Part shown: one piece after another, positions 34,106 to 43,553 of the stretch
Position numbering within the stretch: position 1 is the first letter of the stretch
Layout: each line of letters starts with the position of its first letter
DNA from: Betaproteobacteria bacterium
GTDB taxonomy: Bacteria > Pseudomonadota > Gammaproteobacteria > Burkholderiales > Rhodocyclaceae
Direction: 5' to 3'
Assembly: GCA_016703785.1 (NCBI GenBank)
Contig: JADJBM010000009.1
Coordinates: forward strand, 62,001 to 126,000
DNA length: 64,000 nt
Program-made: the position numbers and the translations under genes
The notes under the pieces: generated by a model
Told to the model about the DNA's origin: nothing
Seen by the model: only the letters and a program-made list of their open reading frames with translations
Databases searched by the model: none

Positions 34106-35301
34106 GCGTGGCCAGGCAACGGCTTGTCGTGCTGGGGGCGACCGGCTCCATCGGCGTCAATACGCTTGATGTGGTTGCGCGCCATCCAGAGCGGTTTGAA
34201 GTGCTCGCGCTATCTGCACAAAGGAAGGTCGATCTCCTGGCCGAACAGTGCCACCAGTTCTTTCCTCGCTTTGCCGTGGTCGGCTCGGATGCGGCGGCTG
34301 ACCGTCTCAAAGGCATATTGCGACAAACCAACACACCGACCACGGTTCTGGTGGGTGTGGAGGCGCTGGAAACCATCGCTAGCCTCTCCGAAGCTGATAC
34401 GGTCATGGCTGCGATCGTCGGTGCCGCTGGCTTGCGTCCGACTCTGGCAGCTGCCCGGGCAGGCAAGAAACTGCTGCTGGCCAACAAAGAGGCGTTGGTG
34501 ATGGCAGGACCGGTCTTTATGGAGGAAGTCCGCCTGAACAATGTGATGTTACTTCCGATTGATAGTGAACATAATGCAATATATCAATCACTTCCAAGAG
34601 AACATTCAAGTAACTTACTAGATAATGGCGTGCGCCGGATTCTTCTTACGGCATCCGGTGGGCCGTTCAGGGAGATGCCCTGGGAGGACTTGGAAGCTGT
34701 AACACCCGACCAAGCTTGTGCGCATCCGAATTGGGTCATGGGCCGGAAAATATCCGTCGATTCTGCGACCATGATGAACAAAGGGCTGGAAGTCATAGAA
34801 GCCCATTGGCTGTTCAATGCCCCCGGCGAACGCATTGAAGTCGTCATTCACCCCCAGAGCATCATCCATTCCATGGTCGAATACGCCGACGGCTCGGTCA
34901 TCGCCCAATTGGGCAATCCGGACATGCGCACTCCCATCGCCTACGCTCTGGCTTATCCGGAGCGCATCGAGGCCGGTGTTGAGCCGCTGGACCTTTGCCG
35001 GATAGGCAAGCTGGATTTCGAACGTCCGGATCTCAATCGCTTCCCCTGCTTGAGGTTGGCCTTTCATGCCCTGGCGCGCGGAGGGAACGCCCCGGCCGTG
35101 CTGAACGCTGCAAACGAGGTAGCCGTTGAATCTTTTTTGGAAGGCAGACTGTCTTTCACGCGCATTCCAGCCGTCATCGAGCATGCCCTGTCATGCGTCG
35201 ACTGGCGTGACATTGCCACCCTAAACGACGTTCTGGAGGCAGATGCTGCGGGTCGAGATGCGGCTCGGCACCTGGCAGCCAGCCTGCCGCCCCGGCAGTA
35301 A
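34102..35301 (+). CDS. dxr: 1-deoxy-D-xylulose 5-phosphate reductoisomerase
   Basis: 399 residues. NADPH loop LVVLGATGSIGVNTLDVV, ALSAQRKVDLL, LLANKEALVMAG, substrate loop LPIDSEHNAIYQ, LTASGGPFRE, MGRKISVDSATMMNKGLEVI and HPQSIIHSMVEYADGSV are present. It commits DXP to the MEP isoprenoid route shared with ispD and ispF here. An AT-rich patch with rare codons (TTA, ATA, AGA, CTA) covers 34535-34625, exactly at the substrate loop, unlike the GC-rich flanks. Confidence 0.97.
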   Translation: MSVARQRLVVLGATGSIGVNTLDVVARHPERFEVLALSAQRKVDLLAEQCHQFFPRFAVVGSDAAADRLKGILRQTNTPTTVLVGVEALETIASLSEADTVMAAIVGAAGLRPTLAAARAGKKLLLANKEALVMAGPVFMEEVRLNNVMLLPIDSEHNAIYQSLPREHSSNLLDNGVRRILLTASGGPFREMPWEDLEAVTPDQACAHPNWVMGRKISVDSATMMNKGLEVIEAHWLFNAPGERIEVVIHPQSIIHSMVEYADGSVIAQLGNPDMRTPIAYALAYPERIEAGVEPLDLCRIGKLDFERPDLNRFPCLRLAFHALARGGNAPAVLNAANEVAVESFLEGRLSFTRIPAVIEHALSCVDWRDIATLNDVLEADAAGRDAARHLAASLPPRQ

Positions 35302-35307
35302 TCCGAT

Positions 35308-36675
35308 ATGGGGAATTTTTTGTTCTACCTGGGGGCCTTCGCACTTGCGCTGGGATTGCTGATCGTCGTGCATGAAGCCGGGCATTTTGTCGTTGCTCGG
35401 TGGTGCGGCGTCAAAGTGCTCAGGTTCTCGGTCGGCTTCGGCAAACCTCTCCTGTCTCGGCGAATCGGAAGGGATCGTACCGAACTGGCTTTGGCGGCAT
35501 TTCCCTTGGGTGGTTACGTGAAGATGCTGGATGAGCGTGAGGGCGAGGTAGATCAGGCCGAACTGCCCCGAGCCTTCAACCGTCAATCGGTCTGGAAGCG
35601 ATTCATCATCGTGCTGGCCGGGCCTGTGGCCAACTTCGCATTGGCCATCTTCATGTACTGGGTTCTTTTTGTGCATGGCGTCGAAGAGCCCAGACCGGTG
35701 CTGGGCAAACCCGAAGCGCAGTCGATGGTCGAGCAGGCCGGTTTTCAGGAAGGCGAACTGGTTCGCAGCATCAATGGCCAGCCGATCGACTCCTGGCAGG
35801 AACTGCGCTGGGAACTGCTGCAGCAGGCCTTGGCGAAGTCGGGTGCCACCCTAGAGGTGATCAACAAGCGGCAGGAGATTTCTTTCCGCAAGCTCGATCT
35901 GGCCTCTCTCGATACGTCGGACCTGGAAGGGGACATCCTGCAGCAAATCGGCTTTCGCATCTATCGACCGCAATTGCCGCCGATCATAGGCAAGATCACG
36001 CCAGGAGGTGTAGCGGATCTGGCTGGCCTGCGTGAAGGGGATCGAATTCTGGCAATCGACGGCGTACCGATAGAAAGATGGGCACAAGTGGTAGCCGTTA
36101 TCCGGGAAGCCCCAGGGCGGCCGATCCGGCTCGATGCGCAACGTCAAGGCCAGGCCATCAGCCTTACGATAATGCCGGCGGAAGCCGATGATCGCGGCAA
36201 GCGGATTGGCCGCATTGGCATTGCCGTCTTGGAGCAGACCGACGATCGCGCCGCACTGTTGATCATTGTGAAATACGGTCCCGTCGAATCGCTCGTCAAG
36301 GCAGTCGGCCTGACCTGGGAAACATCCGCTTTCAGTCTGACGATGCTGGGTCGCATGGTTGTGGGGGATGTTTCCTGGAAAAACCTGAGCGGACCGGTGA
36401 CAATTGCAGATTACGCTGGGCAATCTGCAAAACTTGGCTTGGCGTACTACATCAAGTTTCTAGCCTTGATCAGCATCAGCTTAGGCGTACTTAACTTGTT
36501 ACCCATACCCTTATTGGATGGCGGACACTTGATGTATTATATTGTCGAGATAATCAAGGGCGGTCCCGTTTCCGAACGCGTAATGGAAATTGGTCAGCAG
36601 ATTGGCTTGGCACTGCTGGTCATGCTGATGGCTTTTGCCTTCTATAACGATATAAACCGCCTCGTTTCCGGCTGA
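35308..36675 (+). CDS. rseP: site-2 zinc metalloprotease RseP
   Basis: 455 residues. First helix with the zinc motif HEAGH (about 22-26), FPLGGYVKMLDERE, two PDZ domains (about 120-190 and 215-290), and the C-terminal LLPIPLLDGGHL with the third zinc ligand. RseP cuts anti-sigma-E inside the inner membrane and clears signal-peptide remnants. Like dxr, an AT-rich patch (about 36470-36560) lies on the conserved catalytic LDG motif. It sits between dxr and bamA, the standard order. Confidence 0.96.
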   Translation: MGNFLFYLGAFALALGLLIVVHEAGHFVVARWCGVKVLRFSVGFGKPLLSRRIGRDRTELALAAFPLGGYVKMLDEREGEVDQAELPRAFNRQSVWKRFIIVLAGPVANFALAIFMYWVLFVHGVEEPRPVLGKPEAQSMVEQAGFQEGELVRSINGQPIDSWQELRWELLQQALAKSGATLEVINKRQEISFRKLDLASLDTSDLEGDILQQIGFRIYRPQLPPIIGKITPGGVADLAGLREGDRILAIDGVPIERWAQVVAVIREAPGRPIRLDAQRQGQAISLTIMPAEADDRGKRIGRIGIAVLEQTDDRAALLIIVKYGPVESLVKAVGLTWETSAFSLTMLGRMVVGDVSWKNLSGPVTIADYAGQSAKLGLAYYIKFLALISISLGVLNLLPIPLLDGGHLMYYIVEIIKGGPVSERVMEIGQQIGLALLVMLMAFAFYNDINRLVSG

Positions 36676-36679
36676 ATCA

Positions 36680-39004
36680 ATGAAAAAGAGATTACTTCCT
36701 GGGCTGTTAGCGGCGTTATTTTCCGCGTCGGGCTTTGCCTTCCAGCCGTTCGTGGTAAAGGACATTCGCATCGAGGGCATTCAGCGGACCGAAGCGGGCA
36801 CGGTCTTCAGCTATCTGCCCGTCAAGGTCGGCGAGACCATGACGGATGACAAAGCCGCCCAGGCCATCAAGGCGCTGTTCGCCACGGGATTTTTCAAGGA
36901 CGTCCGCATCGAGGTCGACAATGAGGTGATCGTCGTGGTCGTGGAGGAGCGTCCGGCGATTGCTCAAGTCGATTTCGTGGGAATCAAGGAATTCGACAAG
37001 GATGCCTTGAAAAAAGGCCTGAAAGAAATCGGCCTGGCCGAATCGCGCATTTTCGACCGATCGATGCTGGAACGAGCCGAACAGGAATTGAAGCGTCAAT
37101 ACCTGAGCCGCGGCCTCTACGCAGTCAATATCACGACCACGGTAACGCCACTGGAGCGCAATCGCGTCGGCATTAATTTCGCTGTTGATGAAGGCGAGGT
37201 TTCCAAGATCCGGCAGATCAACATCGTTGGTGCACAGGCGTTCAAGGAAAAGGATCTCCTCGACGTATTTGCGCTACGCACACCAAACTGGATCAGTTGG
37301 TACACCAAGAATGACCAATATTCCAAGCAAAAACTATCCGCCGATCTGGAAACGCTGAAGTCCTATTACCACGACCGTGGCTATATAGAGTTCGACGTCG
37401 AATCCACCCAGGTTTCCATCAGCCCGGACAAAAAGGATATTTACATCACCATCAACGTCAAGGAGGGTGAGAAGTACACGGTATCCGCAGTCAAGCTCGC
37501 AGGCGAACTCACCCTGCCGGAGGACGAACTGCGCAAGCTGGTGCGTATCAAGCCGGGGGAAGTGTTTTCCCGGCAAAAACTGACCGAAACCACGAAGCAG
37601 ATCAATGAAAAACTGGGCAATGAGGGCTTCGCCTTCTCCAACGTGAATGCTGCTCCGGAAATCGACAAGGACAAGAAGCAGGTTGCCTTCACCATTTTCG
37701 TCGATCCCGGCCGCCGGGTTTATGTGCGCCGCATCAACGTTTCCGGTAATACCCGTACACGCGATGAAGTCATCCGCCGCGAAGCGCGCCAGATGGAAGG
37801 CGCCTGGTACGATGGAGAAAAGATCAACAAGACGCGCAGCCGGGTAGACAAGCTCGGCTATTTCGACGAGGTCAACGTCGAAACGCCCCCGGTGCCAGGC
37901 ACCACCGACCAGGTGGATGTGAACCTGAACGTCAAGGAAAAGCCGACCGGCAACGTAATGCTCGGTGCCGGTTTTTCCAGTTCTGAGAAGTTCGTTGTGT
38001 CGGGCTCGGTCTCGCAGAACAACATTTTCGGCAGTGGCAAGCACCTGTCCGTCAACGTCAATTCGGGCAAGGTCAACAAGGTTTATTCCCTGTCCTACAC
38101 CGATCCCTACCACACCATCGATGGCGTCAGCCGCGGCTTCGATTTGTACCGACGTGACGTCGATCCGTCATCCACGGCTGTCTCCGTCTATAAAACCTCA
38201 TCGTACGGCGCTGGCGTACGTTACGGGTTTCCCATTGCCGAAGATAACGCGATCGGCGTAGGCTTATCGGTTGACTCGACCAAGGTCAAGGTGGAGGACA
38301 GCTACCCAGTTGGGGATAGCCGCAACAGCCCCCAGCGGTATATAGATTTCGTCCAGAAGAACGGATCGACGAATTCAACGTTTCTGCTGAACACGACCTG
38401 GACGAATGACAAGCGGGACAGCCTGATCTACACGACAGCAGGAACAATGCAGCGCGCGTATGGCGAGGTCGGCTTGCCTGGCGGCGACCTGAAGTTTTAC
38501 AAGCTGAGTTACCAGCATCAGAAGTTTTTCCCCATCACACGCGATATCACGCTGATGCTCAATGGGGAGTTTGGTTTCGGCAACGGCTACAGCGGAAGCG
38601 ATCTGCCGTTTTTCAGGAATTTCTATGCCGGTGGAATGGGTTCCGTCAGAGGCTTCAAGTCGGGTTCGCTCGGCCCGCATGACAGGTATCCTAACGACGA
38701 AGATGCGCTGGGAGGAGACAGGCGTTTGGTCCTGAATGCCGAGTTTCTCACGCCGTTACCCGGCCTTGGTCTGGACAAATCCTTTAGATTTGGTGGATTT
38801 GTCGATGCTGGACAAGTCTGGGGTACGACATGGGACGGCAAAGATCAGAAAATGCGCCTGTCCGATTTGCGGTACAGTATGGGCGTGTCTGTCGCTTGGT
38901 CGTCGCCTTTCGGACCACTCAAGTTCAGCATCGCGCAGCCGCTTAACAAGAAATCCGGGGATCAGATCGAACGCTTCCAGTTCCAGATGGGTACGTCATT
39001 CTGA
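36680..39004 (+). CDS. bamA: outer membrane protein assembly factor BamA
   Basis: 774 residues. Signal peptide (LLPGLLAALFSASGFAFQ), five POTRA domains (about 22-420, each starting like VKDIRIEGIQR or RRINVSGNTRTRDEV), then the 16-strand barrel with GMGSVRGFKSGSLGP (VRGF motif) and DALGGDRRLVLNAEF, ending MGTSF with a terminal Phe. It inserts beta-barrel proteins into the outer membrane. Start 5 bp after the rseP stop. Confidence 0.97.
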   Translation: MKKRLLPGLLAALFSASGFAFQPFVVKDIRIEGIQRTEAGTVFSYLPVKVGETMTDDKAAQAIKALFATGFFKDVRIEVDNEVIVVVVEERPAIAQVDFVGIKEFDKDALKKGLKEIGLAESRIFDRSMLERAEQELKRQYLSRGLYAVNITTTVTPLERNRVGINFAVDEGEVSKIRQINIVGAQAFKEKDLLDVFALRTPNWISWYTKNDQYSKQKLSADLETLKSYYHDRGYIEFDVESTQVSISPDKKDIYITINVKEGEKYTVSAVKLAGELTLPEDELRKLVRIKPGEVFSRQKLTETTKQINEKLGNEGFAFSNVNAAPEIDKDKKQVAFTIFVDPGRRVYVRRINVSGNTRTRDEVIRREARQMEGAWYDGEKINKTRSRVDKLGYFDEVNVETPPVPGTTDQVDVNLNVKEKPTGNVMLGAGFSSSEKFVVSGSVSQNNIFGSGKHLSVNVNSGKVNKVYSLSYTDPYHTIDGVSRGFDLYRRDVDPSSTAVSVYKTSSYGAGVRYGFPIAEDNAIGVGLSVDSTKVKVEDSYPVGDSRNSPQRYIDFVQKNGSTNSTFLLNTTWTNDKRDSLIYTTAGTMQRAYGEVGLPGGDLKFYKLSYQHQKFFPITRDITLMLNGEFGFGNGYSGSDLPFFRNFYAGGMGSVRGFKSGSLGPHDRYPNDEDALGGDRRLVLNAEFLTPLPGLGLDKSFRFGGFVDAGQVWGTTWDGKDQKMRLSDLRYSMGVSVAWSSPFGPLKFSIAQPLNKKSGDQIERFQFQMGTSF

Positions 39005-39027
39005 ACAAGTTTTTTTGCAGGAGAATT

Positions 39028-39534
39028 ATGTTGAACAAGTTTGCTATTTTTGCCATCTCCGGGCTGATAGCCCTGCCTGCTCTGAACGTCTCTGCGGCGG
39101 ACACCAAGATCGGTTTCGTGAATACGGAAAAAGTCTTCCGTGATGCAGCGCCAGCCGTGCGGGCACAGAAAAAAATCGAGAAGGAGTTCGAGAAGCGCGA
39201 CCAGGAAATGCAGCGCTTGGCCAAGCAGCTGCAGACCATGCAGGAGGCTCTGGAGAAGAATGCGGTCACCATGTCGGAATCCGACAAGCGCAACAAGGAA
39301 CGCGAGTTCGGCGAGTTGAACCGCGATTTCCAGCGCAAGCAGCGCGAGTTCCGTGAGGATTTGAACCAGAGGCGCAATGAGGAACTGGCGGCCGTGCTGG
39401 AGCGTGCCAACAAGGCGATCAAGGCCATAGCCGAAGCCGAGAAGTTCGACGTCATTCTTCAGGAAGCGGTGTATGCCGCTCCGCGCATCGACATCACCGA
39501 CAAGGTTATCAAGGCCCTGGCCGACGGCAAGTAA
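39028..39534 (+). CDS. skp: periplasmic chaperone Skp/OmpH
   Basis: 168 residues. Signal peptide (KFAIFAISGLIALPALNVSA), IGFVNTEKVFRDAAPAV, then a long charged coiled coil (KKIEKEFEKRDQEMQRLAKQ and onward to about 130), and the C-terminal IDITDKVIKALADGK. Skp trimers hold unfolded outer-membrane proteins in the periplasm for BamA. AGGAG lies 8 bases before the ATG. It lies between bamA and lpxD as expected. Confidence 0.95.
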   Translation: MLNKFAIFAISGLIALPALNVSAADTKIGFVNTEKVFRDAAPAVRAQKKIEKEFEKRDQEMQRLAKQLQTMQEALEKNAVTMSESDKRNKEREFGELNRDFQRKQREFREDLNQRRNEELAAVLERANKAIKAIAEAEKFDVILQEAVYAAPRIDITDKVIKALADGK

Positions 39535-39542
39535 TCGCATGC

Positions 39543-40586
39543 ATGACCGAACGCGTGGCCGGCTTTACACTTGATGAAATCGTTTCGCGATTCGGTGGAG
39601 AACTGATCGGCGACGGCCGATTGCGCATTCTCCAGGTGGCAACCCTGGAGAATGCGGGGCCTGCCGAACTTGCCTTCCTCTCCAATCCCAAATACCGCAG
39701 ACAGCTGAAATCCAGTCGGGCCGGGGCCGTCGTCCTTTCTGCAACAGATGCGAATGGTTGCCCGTTGCCCTGCATCGCCAGCGACAATCCCTATGCCTAC
39801 TATGCCCGCGTGGCTCAGTTACTCAACCCCTTCCCTCAGACGCCATCCGGCATCCACCCTTCTGCGGTGGTCGAATCGAAACTTGATCACAACGTCAGCA
39901 TCGGAGCCGGAAGCTTCATCGGGAAAGACGTGACCATCGGGGCGGGCAGCGACATCGGCCCGGGCTGTTCAATTGGAGATGGCGTGACGCTTGGGACGCA
40001 GGCCAGGCTATTCAGCCATGTCACGATTTACCCCGGCTGCAGAATCGGCACGCGCACCATCATCCACTCCGGAGCCGTGATCGGCGCGGATGGCTTCGGA
40101 TTTGCTCGCGAAGGCGATGGCAGTTGGACCAAGGTTCCGCAGCTTGGCCGGGTCGTCATTGGAGACGACGTGGAAATCGGTGCCAATACCACGATTGACC
40201 GTGGTGCCCTTGACGACACGGTCATCGAGGACGGGGTCAAGCTCGACAACCAGATCCAGATTGCCCACAACGTTCGCATCGGCACACTTACTGCTATGGC
40301 CGGCTGCGTCGGGATTGCCGGCAGCGCCCGCATCGGACGCCGCTGCACCATTGGCGGAGCTGCCATGATCCTCGGGCATCTGACGATTGCCGACGATGTG
40401 AATATCTCGGCTGCCACGCTCATCACGAAATCAATCAGCCAGCCTGGCACCTATTCCGGCGCCATGCCTTTCGAGGCACACCGCGACTGGCTGAAGAACG
40501 CCGCCCATATGCGCCACTTGGATGCGCTAGCCGAGAAAATTCGCGTCCTGGAGGCGAGACTTGCACAATTGGAGAATGAAACTTGA
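39543..40586 (+). CDS. lpxD: UDP-3-O-(3-hydroxyacyl)glucosamine N-acyltransferase
   Basis: 347 residues. N-terminal uridine-binding domain (ELAFLSNPKYRRQL), then left-handed helix hexapeptide repeats (about 105-310), with IHSGAVIGADGFGFAREGDG, TTIDRGALDDTVIEDGVKLD and QIAHNVRIG including the catalytic His. A C-terminal helix ends the protein (LDALAEKIRVLEARLAQLEN). It adds the second acyl chain of lipid A. Start 9 bp after skp. Confidence 0.96.
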   Translation: MTERVAGFTLDEIVSRFGGELIGDGRLRILQVATLENAGPAELAFLSNPKYRRQLKSSRAGAVVLSATDANGCPLPCIASDNPYAYYARVAQLLNPFPQTPSGIHPSAVVESKLDHNVSIGAGSFIGKDVTIGAGSDIGPGCSIGDGVTLGTQARLFSHVTIYPGCRIGTRTIIHSGAVIGADGFGFAREGDGSWTKVPQLGRVVIGDDVEIGANTTIDRGALDDTVIEDGVKLDNQIQIAHNVRIGTLTAMAGCVGIAGSARIGRRCTIGGAAMILGHLTIADDVNISAATLITKSISQPGTYSGAMPFEAHRDWLKNAAHMRHLDALAEKIRVLEARLAQLENET

Positions 40587-40591
40587 GTCCA

Positions 40592-41026
40592 ATGGATATC
40601 CATGAAATCCTGAAGCACCTGCCGCACCGGTATCCGATGCTGCTGATAGACCGCGTACTCGAAGTCGTGCCGGGCGAACGCATCGTCGCGCTGAAAAACG
40701 TAAGCATCAATGAACCCTTTTTTCCAGGGCACTATCCGCATCATCCAGTGATGCCGGGCGTACTGGTCGTCGAAGCGCTCGCACAGGCAGCAGCCCTCCT
40801 GTCATTCAATACCATGGGTGACAAGCACGATGAGGAGTCGGTCTATTACTTCGTCGGCATCGATGGCGCCCGTTTCAAGCGGCCGGTGGGCCCGGGAGAC
40901 CAGTTGATCCTGGAGGTTTCAATCCAGGCAACCAAGCGTGGCATTTGGAAATATGCCGCCCAGGCCAAGGTCGAAGGCAAGGTGGCCGCGGAAGCCGAAC
41001 TCATGTGCACGATGCGCACTATCTAA
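40592..41026 (+). CDS. fabZ: 3-hydroxyacyl-[acyl-carrier-protein] dehydratase FabZ
   Basis: 144 residues. HLPHRYPMLLIDRVLEV, FFPGHYPHHPVMPGVLVVEA (catalytic His) with ALAQAAALLSF, and FKRPVGPGDQLILEV identify FabZ. It dehydrates 3-hydroxyacyl-ACP in fatty acid synthesis and competes with LpxA for substrate, so its place between lpxD and lpxA is meaningful. ATG at 40592 preferred over a TTG three codons upstream. Stop overlaps the lpxA start. Confidence 0.96.
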   Translation: MDIHEILKHLPHRYPMLLIDRVLEVVPGERIVALKNVSINEPFFPGHYPHHPVMPGVLVVEALAQAAALLSFNTMGDKHDEESVYYFVGIDGARFKRPVGPGDQLILEVSIQATKRGIWKYAAQAKVEGKVAAEAELMCTMRTI

Positions 41027-41808
41027 TGAGCAGCCCGCTTATCCATCCGACAGCCATTATCGATTCGAACGCGAAGCTCGGTGATAATGTCAGCGTCGGC
41101 GCCTATTCGATCATCGGGGAGCATGTCGAGATTGGGGACGACACTTGGATTGGACCGCATGTCGTCATGCGCGGGCACACTCGCGTCGGGCGAGGCAATC
41201 GCATCTTCCAGTTTTCCTCCATTGGGGAAATACCGCAGGACAAGAAGTACGATGGCGAACCGACGCGCCTGGAGATAGGCGACCGCAACACGATCCGGGA
41301 ATTCTGCACCTTCAATTGCGGCACGGCCCAGGATGTCGGAGTCACGCGAGTGGGTTCCGACAACTGGATCATGGCCTATGTCCATCTTGCCCATGATTGC
41401 CAAGTCGGCAACAACACAATTTTCGCCAATAATGCTCAGTTGGCGGGTCATGTCCATGTGGGTGATTTTGCCATTCTGGGCGGGTTTACCGGAGTGCATC
41501 AGTTCGTGCGGATCGGTGCGCACAGCATGACTGCCGTTGGCAGCATCCTATTGCAGGATTTGCCGCCTTACGTAACTGCGGCCGGCAATACGGCCAAACC
41601 TTTCGGCATCAACTCTGAAGGACTTCGGCGTCGCGGCTTCAGCAATGAGGCCATTACAGCCGTGAAGCGCGCCTACAAACAGATCTATCGCTCCGGGGCG
41701 ACGCTTGAGGAGGCGCGATCGAAAATATCGGATGAGGCGAGGCGCGAACCGGCGCTCTCCTTGCTGGCCGATTTTCTTGCCCTAACAGGCAGGGGCATCA
41801 TCAGGTAG
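41026..41808 (+). CDS. lpxA: UDP-N-acetylglucosamine acyltransferase
   Basis: 260 residues of hexapeptide-repeat protein. IHPTAIIDSNAKLG, FQFSSIGEIPQDKKYDGEPT, NTIREFCTFNCGT, MAYVHLAHDCQVGNN (catalytic His) and FTGVHQFVRIGAHSM are the family blocks, followed by the helical C-terminus (ITAVKRAYKQIYRS). It catalyses the first step of lipid A synthesis. ATG at 41026 overlaps the fabZ stop by one base. Confidence 0.97.
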   Translation: MSSPLIHPTAIIDSNAKLGDNVSVGAYSIIGEHVEIGDDTWIGPHVVMRGHTRVGRGNRIFQFSSIGEIPQDKKYDGEPTRLEIGDRNTIREFCTFNCGTAQDVGVTRVGSDNWIMAYVHLAHDCQVGNNTIFANNAQLAGHVHVGDFAILGGFTGVHQFVRIGAHSMTAVGSILLQDLPPYVTAAGNTAKPFGINSEGLRRRGFSNEAITAVKRAYKQIYRSGATLEEARSKISDEARREPALSLLADFLALTGRGIIR

Positions 41809-41817
41809 GATCCTTTC

Positions 41818-42999
41818 GTGCCCGAAAATATACGGATTGCCATGGTTGCCGGCGAAGCATCCGGTGATTTACTGGCAAGCCATCTCATCCTGGCCCTGAA
41901 GAAACGCCTTCCCGATGCGCTCTTTTATGGCATAGGCGGCCCCAAAATGCAGGCGGCCGGCTTTCAGGCCTTGTTTCCCGCAGAGAAGCTGGCGGTACGA
42001 GGGTATGCGGAAGTGCTCGGTCATTACCGTGAGATCATCGGAATTCGTCGGAAACTGCTCTCCGGGATGCTGCAAGAGCCTCCGCATGCTTTCATCGGAA
42101 TCGATGCGCCGGATTTCAATCTCCATCTTGAAAAGCGTCTGAAGGCGCATGGCATTCCGGCAATCCATTACGTGAGTCCCTCCATTTGGGCCTGGCGGGG
42201 AGGCCGCATTCGCAGCATTGCCCAATCCGTGTCGCACATGCTGGCTTTGTTCCCTTTCGAAGAAGAAATCTACAGGCGCAACGGCATTCCCGTCACTTTC
42301 GTCGGACATCCGATGGCGGATGTCATTCCGCTCGAAATGAATCGACCGGCATTGCGCGAGAAACTCGGCATTCCGCAGGATCAGCTCGTATTCGCGCTAT
42401 TGCCGGGCAGTAGGCAGTCGGAACTGCAGTTCATGGCAGAGACGTTCATCGAAACCGCCAAGCGCCTGAATCAACGTTTCCCACAGGCGCGCTTCCTGGT
42501 TCCACTGGCTACCCGCGAAACGCGTGACGCGTTTGAACTGGCTCTTTACCGTTTGTCTGCCCTGGATCTGCCGATAACGCGCCTGTTCGGCCACGCCCAA
42601 GATGCGATGGGCGTGGCCGATGGCGTGTTGGTCGCCAGCGGGACGGCCACTCTCGAGGCCGCCCTCCTGAAAAAGCCGATGGTCATTGCATACCGCATGT
42701 CGCCTTGGTCCTGGCAGATCTTGCGCCACATGCAGTATCAGCCTTGGATAGGTTTGCCGAACATCCTGTCCGGGCGTTTCATCGTGCCTGAATTTCTGCA
42801 GGACGACGCAACACCGGACAACCTTGCTCAGGCCCTGGGCAACCTGGTCGAGGATCAGGAGACCTGCCATCGCATCGCCGGTATCTTTTCGCATCTTCAT
42901 GAACGGTTGCGGCAGAATTCTGCCGAGCGGGCAGCGGACGCGATCGTGGGGTTCCTGAACCGCTCGGAAGCATGGACATCGGCACCGCTGGCGGTCTGA
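41818..42999 (+). CDS. lpxB: lipid-A-disaccharide synthase
   Basis: 393 residues, GTG start at 41818. IRIAMVAGEASGDLLASHLI, FYGIGGPKMQAAGF, FIGIDAPDFNLHLEKRLK, HYVSPSIWAWRGGRI, VTFVGHPMADVIP, LLPGSRQSEL and SGTATLEAALLKKPMVIAYR are the GT19 signatures. It joins UDP-diacylglucosamine and lipid X. Its last 28 bp overlap rnhB. Confidence 0.96.
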   Translation: MPENIRIAMVAGEASGDLLASHLILALKKRLPDALFYGIGGPKMQAAGFQALFPAEKLAVRGYAEVLGHYREIIGIRRKLLSGMLQEPPHAFIGIDAPDFNLHLEKRLKAHGIPAIHYVSPSIWAWRGGRIRSIAQSVSHMLALFPFEEEIYRRNGIPVTFVGHPMADVIPLEMNRPALREKLGIPQDQLVFALLPGSRQSELQFMAETFIETAKRLNQRFPQARFLVPLATRETRDAFELALYRLSALDLPITRLFGHAQDAMGVADGVLVASGTATLEAALLKKPMVIAYRMSPWSWQILRHMQYQPWIGLPNILSGRFIVPEFLQDDATPDNLAQALGNLVEDQETCHRIAGIFSHLHERLRQNSAERAADAIVGFLNRSEAWTSAPLAV

Positions 43000-43553
43000 T
43001 CTGCGGCGTCGACGAAGCGGGCAGGGGCCCTCTGGCCGGACCGGTCTTTGCCGCCGCAGTCATTCTAGATTCGAGTCGTCCGATTGATGGATTGGCCGAC
43101 TCGAAAAAACTAAACGAAAAAACCCGCGACCGGCTGGCGTCTCTCATTCGGAAACAAGCCCTGTCCTGGGCGGTCGCCCATGCTTCCGTCGAGGAGATTG
43201 ATGCCCTGAACATTCTGCAGGCTACGCTCCTGGCCATGCGTCGTGCCGTGGAGGCACTTGGACTGCGACCGGATGAGGTCCTTGTCGACGGCACGCATTG
43301 CCCGCGTGTAGCCTATCCCGTCCGGGCTGTCGTGCGCGGGGACAGCACGGTGGCTGCCATCTCCGCCGCCTCGATACTGGCCAAGACCAGCCGAGATGCC
43401 GAAATGCTTCGCCTGCATGCCCAGTATCCCCAGTACGGTCTGGATCGGCACAAGGGTTATCCGACGGCGGCGCATCTCGCGGCGCTGCGCGAACATGGTG
43501 TCATACACATCCATCGTCGGAGCTTTGCCCCCGTGAGGGACTTGATTAGATAG
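42972..43553 (+). CDS. rnhB: ribonuclease HII
   Basis: 193 residues. ICGVDEAGRGPLAGPVFAAA contains the first catalytic Asp-Glu pair; DSKKLNEKTRDRL, DGTHCPRVAYPVRAVVRGD (third Asp), ISAASILAKTSRDAEML and YGLDRHKGYPTAAHL follow. It removes ribonucleotides from DNA:RNA hybrids. It overlaps lpxB at its start and ends 8 bp inside the convergent glycosyltransferase gene. Confidence 0.96.
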   Translation: MDIGTAGGLICGVDEAGRGPLAGPVFAAAVILDSSRPIDGLADSKKLNEKTRDRLASLIRKQALSWAVAHASVEEIDALNILQATLLAMRRAVEALGLRPDEVLVDGTHCPRVAYPVRAVVRGDSTVAAISAASILAKTSRDAEMLRLHAQYPQYGLDRHKGYPTAAHLAALREHGVIHIHRRSFAPVRDLIR

